From the NCBI GenBank assembly GCA_949738465.1, contig CATJBQ010000230.1:1-50333 (forward strand): a stretch of 50,333 nt of DNA, written 5' to 3'. Source of the stretch: an uncultured Lachnospiraceae bacterium. Lineage in GTDB: Bacteria > Bacillota > Clostridia > Lachnospirales > Lachnospiraceae. Both the position numbers and the translations under genes were made by a program. A model generated the notes under the pieces. That model ran no database searches, had not been told where the DNA came from, and saw nothing but the letters and a program-made list of their open reading frames with translations. Shown in pieces: positions 46,577 through 50,333 of the stretch. Position 1 is the stretch's first letter, and the number at the start of each line of letters is the position of its first letter.

Positions 46577-46729
46577 TAAAAAGGTAATAGAAGACTATCT
46601 GGGTGAGCCAGAGGAGGTGCCTGGGATGTATTCGGAAGCATTGAAGATCTTAGACCGGAATACTACGCGGTATATGATAGAGGAGCTGCAGAAGGAGAGG
46701 CAAAGCGGCGGAGAGGAAGCAGAAAAACG
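46577..46729 (+). pseudogene. C-terminal remnant of a Rpn/PD-(D/E)XK nuclease transposase-like protein
   Basis: EDYLGEPEEVPGMYSEALKILDRNTTRYMIEELQKE resembles the C-terminus of Rpn-family proteins; no N-terminal nuclease domain present. Confidence 0.5.
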
Positions 46730-47146
46730 ATGTTTAGCAGTAAGCAGAAATGGCTGCGGATCAGTAAATGGACCTGTGGCGTTGGAATTATAATATTTGT
46801 ATTAATGCTTGCGTTTTACCTGGTGAAGATTTACACCGGGGGGCAGGGAATTCCCGTCTGGGTGCTGGCAGGCATGCTTATCGGGGCGGCGCTGATCCTG
46901 CTGAATGTGACGATACTGGGGATCTTAGAGCTCAGGGAGGAGCTTCTGGCAAAGCCCAAGCGGGCGCTGCTGGTTCTGCTGGCAGAGTTTGCCGTCCTGT
47001 TTTTTATTTATCTGGTGGTGATTGTCGTGTTTCGGGGAGAGGAATTCTCCTGGGTGCAGGCTTTATCCTGGTGCTTGATTATCATTGCGGTGGATAAGAC
47101 GCTGGCTTATTATCAGCGTTACCGTATGGATAAAAAGAAGAAGTAG
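46730..47146 (+). CDS. hypothetical membrane protein
   Basis: Three to four hydrophobic segments; Lys-rich C-terminus. Confidence 0.6.
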   Translation: MFSSKQKWLRISKWTCGVGIIIFVLMLAFYLVKIYTGGQGIPVWVLAGMLIGAALILLNVTILGILELREELLAKPKRALLVLLAEFAVLFFIYLVVIVVFRGEEFSWVQALSWCLIIIAVDKTLAYYQRYRMDKKKK

Positions 47147-47191
47147 GGCGGCCGGGCATTTTAGAAATCACATGGAACAAAGGAGAAGAAA

Positions 47192-48136
47192 ATGAGTAAC
47201 CAAAAAGTGAAGAGTTCACTGCTACTGTTTTTGACGGCGTTTATCTGGGGTGTGGCTTTTGTGGCCCAGAGTGTGGGGATGGATTACGTGCAGCCCTTTA
47301 CCTTCAACTGCGTCCGTTCCCTGATTGGCGGGATCTTTCTGATTCCCTGCGCTCTTTTGCTGGACAGGATCAGCCCGGAGCGGCGCAGGGCCAGGGAGGA
47401 GCTGGCAGCTTTGAATTTTGGGGAACGGAAGAAAAGGAGGAACCAGTTGCTGGCAGGCGGACTGATCTGCGGCGTTATCATGACGGTAGCCAGCAATTTA
47501 CAGCAGTTCGGGATTGTGCATACGACGGTGGGGAAGGCAGGATTTATTACGGCCATGTACATCGTGCTGGTGCCAATTTTTGGACTATTTTTGAAAAAAA
47601 GATGCGGCGCTACCGTCTGGATCGGCGTGTTGTTTGCTGTGGCAGGACTTTATTTTCTGTGCATGACAGGCGGCTTCGTGATCCAGTTGGGAGACGCACT
47701 GGTGTTCTTGTGCGCTCTGGCCTTTGCGGTACATATTATGGTGGTGGACCATTTTACCGTGCTGGTGGACGGGGTGCGGATGTCCTGTATCCAGTTCCTG
47801 ACCTGCGGCGTATTGAGCGGTATCTGTATGCTGTTGTCGGAGCAGCCCCGGATTGACAATATCCTGGCGGCCTGGCAGCCGATCCTGTATGCCGGGATCC
47901 TGTCCTGCGGCGTTGCTTACACCTTACAGATTATCGGGCAGCGTGGACTGAATCCCACGGTTGCCTCTCTGATTATGAGCCTGGAATCTGTGGTTTCCGT
48001 GTTGGCGGGGGCAGTCGTTCTTGGGCAGATGATGAGCGGGAGGGAGATCCTGGGATGTGTCTTGATGTTTATTGCCATTGTTCTGGCGCAGCTTCCCGGT
48101 TTCAACCGGAAAAAGCCGTCAGGTGCAGATGCATAG
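47192..48136 (+). CDS. DMT superfamily (EamA) transporter
   Basis: LLFLTAFIWGVAFVAQSVGMDYVQPFTFNCVRSLIGG; about ten TM; SLIMSLESVVSVLAGAVVLGQ. Confidence 0.92.
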   Translation: MSNQKVKSSLLLFLTAFIWGVAFVAQSVGMDYVQPFTFNCVRSLIGGIFLIPCALLLDRISPERRRAREELAALNFGERKKRRNQLLAGGLICGVIMTVASNLQQFGIVHTTVGKAGFITAMYIVLVPIFGLFLKKRCGATVWIGVLFAVAGLYFLCMTGGFVIQLGDALVFLCALAFAVHIMVVDHFTVLVDGVRMSCIQFLTCGVLSGICMLLSEQPRIDNILAAWQPILYAGILSCGVAYTLQIIGQRGLNPTVASLIMSLESVVSVLAGAVVLGQMMSGREILGCVLMFIAIVLAQLPGFNRKKPSGADA

Positions 48137-48169
48137 AAGCTATGTGAATGATGAAAGGAGTTTTGTAGA

Positions 48170-48850
48170 ATGAGATATGCAATTATCGGAAATACGATGC
48201 CGGCGGTGGAGATCCTGTTTGATGCGCCGGGAGAGACCATGTATACCCAGTCCGGCGGAATGGCCTGGATGAGCGAAGGGATTGAGATGGAGTCCAATAT
48301 GAAGGGTGGTCTGGGGAAAAGCATCGGCCGGATGTTTGGCGGCGAGTCTTTATTTATGGCGACCTACCGTGCACAGCGCGCCGGAGCTAAGATTGCCTTT
48401 GCCTCCACAGTGGCCGGTGAGGTGATGCCCATCGATGTGGGAGCGATCGGCGGTCTGATCTGTCAGAAGGGAGCGTTCCTCTGCGCCCAGAGCAGTGTCA
48501 ATCTTTCCGTTACCTTTACAAAACGGTTTTCAGCGGGGCTGTTTGGCGGGGAAGGATTTATCCTGCAGGATCTGTCGGGTTCCGGAATGGCATTTCTGGA
48601 GATTGATGGCGATAAGGTTGTAAAGGAGCTGCAGCCGGGAGAGGTGCTGAAAGTAGACACCGGCAACGTGGTGGCCTTTGAGCGGTCTGTTTCCTATGAG
48701 ATCGAGATGGTCAAGGGACTGAAAAATATTTTCTTTGGCGGAGAGGGCCTGTTTTTGACCAGGCTGGTGGGGCCGGGGAAGGTGATTCTCCAGACCCAGA
48801 ACTTCCATGAGTTTGCAGGAAGGATCATAGGGATGATTCCGTCAAAATAA
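48170..48850 (+). CDS. AIM24/TIGR00266 family protein
   Basis: MAWMSEGIEMESNMKGGLGKSIGRMFGGESLFMATY; TGNVVAFERSVSYEIEMVKGLKNIFFGGEGLFLTRLVGPGKVILQTQ. Confidence 0.92.
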   Translation: MRYAIIGNTMPAVEILFDAPGETMYTQSGGMAWMSEGIEMESNMKGGLGKSIGRMFGGESLFMATYRAQRAGAKIAFASTVAGEVMPIDVGAIGGLICQKGAFLCAQSSVNLSVTFTKRFSAGLFGGEGFILQDLSGSGMAFLEIDGDKVVKELQPGEVLKVDTGNVVAFERSVSYEIEMVKGLKNIFFGGEGLFLTRLVGPGKVILQTQNFHEFAGRIIGMIPSK

Positions 48851-48912
48851 GAAATTTAGCAAAAATGAGGGGGCTGCGGTGGCAGCCCCCTGTTGCGCTT
48901 GATATTGGAATT

Positions 48913-50088
48913 TTAATACCAGCGTGTCATGGGCAGATCATTGTTGACATCGTTGGTGAAAAGGATCTGGTGCAGGTCGATGATGCCGTTCATGAAGGTG
49001 GCGGCACAAGCGCACAGATACAGCTCCCACATCCGGGCAAATTCCTCATCGAACATAGACACCACCTGGTCCCTGTGCTTCTGGTAATTTTCATTCCAGC
49101 AGCGCAGCGTTTTGCTGTAGTGCCTGCGCATGCTTTCCACGTCCACGGTATAGAAGCGCAGATCGCCTGCGATATGCAGGATCTCCCGCAGGGAGGGGAT
49201 CACGCCGCCTGGAAAGATGTATTTTTTGATCCAGGCGTCCCCGGGATATTCCTTCAGGGCGCTGATATAATGCAGGAGGAACAGTCCGCCGGGCTTCAGG
49301 ATGTTCTTGGCACAGGAAAGGAATTGTTCATAATTGTCCCGGCCCACGTGCTCCACCATGCCCACGCTGACCACCCGGTCAAAGGTAATGTTAAGCTGGG
49401 GCAGATCCCGGTAATCCATCAGCTCTACCCGCAGATAATCCTCCAGGTGCTCCTCCAGGATGCGCTCCTCAAATTTTTTCTTCTGCTGGGAGCTTAAGGT
49501 AATGCCGGCGCCATGAATCTTATAGCGCTTTGCGGCTTCAATCAGAAGAAAGCCCCAGCCGCAGCCGATATCGCACAGCGTCATGCCCTCCTTCAGATAC
49601 AGCTTCTCCAGAATCCGGTCTACCTTATTGCACTGGGCCTGATAGAGGCTGTCTGCCTCATTTTTAAAATAACCACAGGAATAGCTCATGGTTTCGTCCA
49701 GCCACAGGCTGTAAAAGTCATTGCCAATGTCGTAGTGGGAGGAGACCTCCTTCTTCTGATTCTTTTTGGAGCTGGAGGTGAACATCAGTTTTTTCAGGGA
49801 TTTGGTGTCGGTGGAGAATTTCCCCATCTGGCCCATAAAATTGTAGAGGGCATGGTACAAATCGCCCTGGATCTCGATATCGCCCCGCATGTAGGCCTCC
49901 CCCAGCGCAATGGATGTGCTGGTTAAAAGATCGCCCACAGAAGGGACCTTATGAAAGACCACCGTAAAGGCAGGATCGCCCTCCCCGATTAAATGTGTCT
50001 CTCCCCCAATCACCATCTGGAAAGGATGTTCATCAAATTTGCTCATGAATTTGACCAGTTCGTTTTCTACAAGACTCATTTCTAACAC
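48913..50088 (-). CDS. cfa: cyclopropane-fatty-acyl-phospholipid synthase
   Basis: SSHYDIGNDFYSLWLDETMSYSCGYF; LCDIGCGWGFLLIEAA; KYIFPGGVIPSL. Confidence 0.93.
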   Translation of the reverse strand: MLEMSLVENELVKFMSKFDEHPFQMVIGGETHLIGEGDPAFTVVFHKVPSVGDLLTSTSIALGEAYMRGDIEIQGDLYHALYNFMGQMGKFSTDTKSLKKLMFTSSSKKNQKKEVSSHYDIGNDFYSLWLDETMSYSCGYFKNEADSLYQAQCNKVDRILEKLYLKEGMTLCDIGCGWGFLLIEAAKRYKIHGAGITLSSQQKKKFEERILEEHLEDYLRVELMDYRDLPQLNITFDRVVSVGMVEHVGRDNYEQFLSCAKNILKPGGLFLLHYISALKEYPGDAWIKKYIFPGGVIPSLREILHIAGDLRFYTVDVESMRRHYSKTLRCWNENYQKHRDQVVSMFDEEFARMWELYLCACAATFMNGIIDLHQILFTNDVNNDLPMTRWY

Positions 50089-50235
50089 CTCGTTATATTT
50101 TACTATATGATATGGTAATTATTACTATATCTCTCAGTATACCACTTTTGGGTAGAAAATTGCAAAAAAAATTTTTAAAATATATTGACATTTGCCTGTA
50201 AATCAGATAGAATATTACCGTTGCCGAAAGCACAG

Positions 50236-50308
<73 letters not shown>

Positions 50309-50311
50309 TCT

Positions 50312-50333
50312 GCGGGCGTAGTTCAATGGTAGA
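50312..50333 (+). tRNA. 5' part of a tRNA, probably tRNA-Gly, cut by the window edge
   Basis: GCGGGCGTAGTTCAATGGTAGA matches a typical Firmicute tRNA-Gly 5' half; anticodon not in the window. Confidence 0.7.

Noticed and set aside
46476-46793. 105-aa ORF as a complete gene
   Set aside because: Its first codons overlap the SDR terminator hairpin; only the later part resembles a known protein tail.

Overview
The window is about 50 kb from a spore-forming, Gram-positive Firmicute. The content and codon usage suggest a Lachnospiraceae/Clostridia member; this taxonomy is inferred. Much of it is conserved core: rqcP-yabP-yabQ-divIC-spoIIE-tilS-hpt-ftsH in Bacillus-like order, cca, tcdA, a ttcA-like gene, hup, a phosphoglucomutase, a CotS-like protein, cfa, and tRNA-Ala, tRNA-Tyr, tRNA-Phe plus the 5' end of a tRNA-Gly. 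Accessory parts include: (i) an AT-rich overlapping gene pair, a YwgA/SocA-like protein with an HD-domain dNTPase-like protein; (ii) an uptake operon (YesM/YesN-type two-component system, Lpl-type ABC transporter) that ends in an AprA/AprB-like flavoprotein-ferredoxin pair and lies opposite a divergent large glycosidase; (iii) a HipBA-like toxin-antitoxin module with twin palindromic operators, just downstream of a tRNA-Tyr whose 3' end is repeated with a 59-bp period. The most striking regulatory element is the spoIIE promoter: TTGACA-N21-TATAAT with a 0A-box-like sequence over the -35, all inside an intrinsic terminator-like hairpin. All product calls come from reading the translations by eye; no database search was run.
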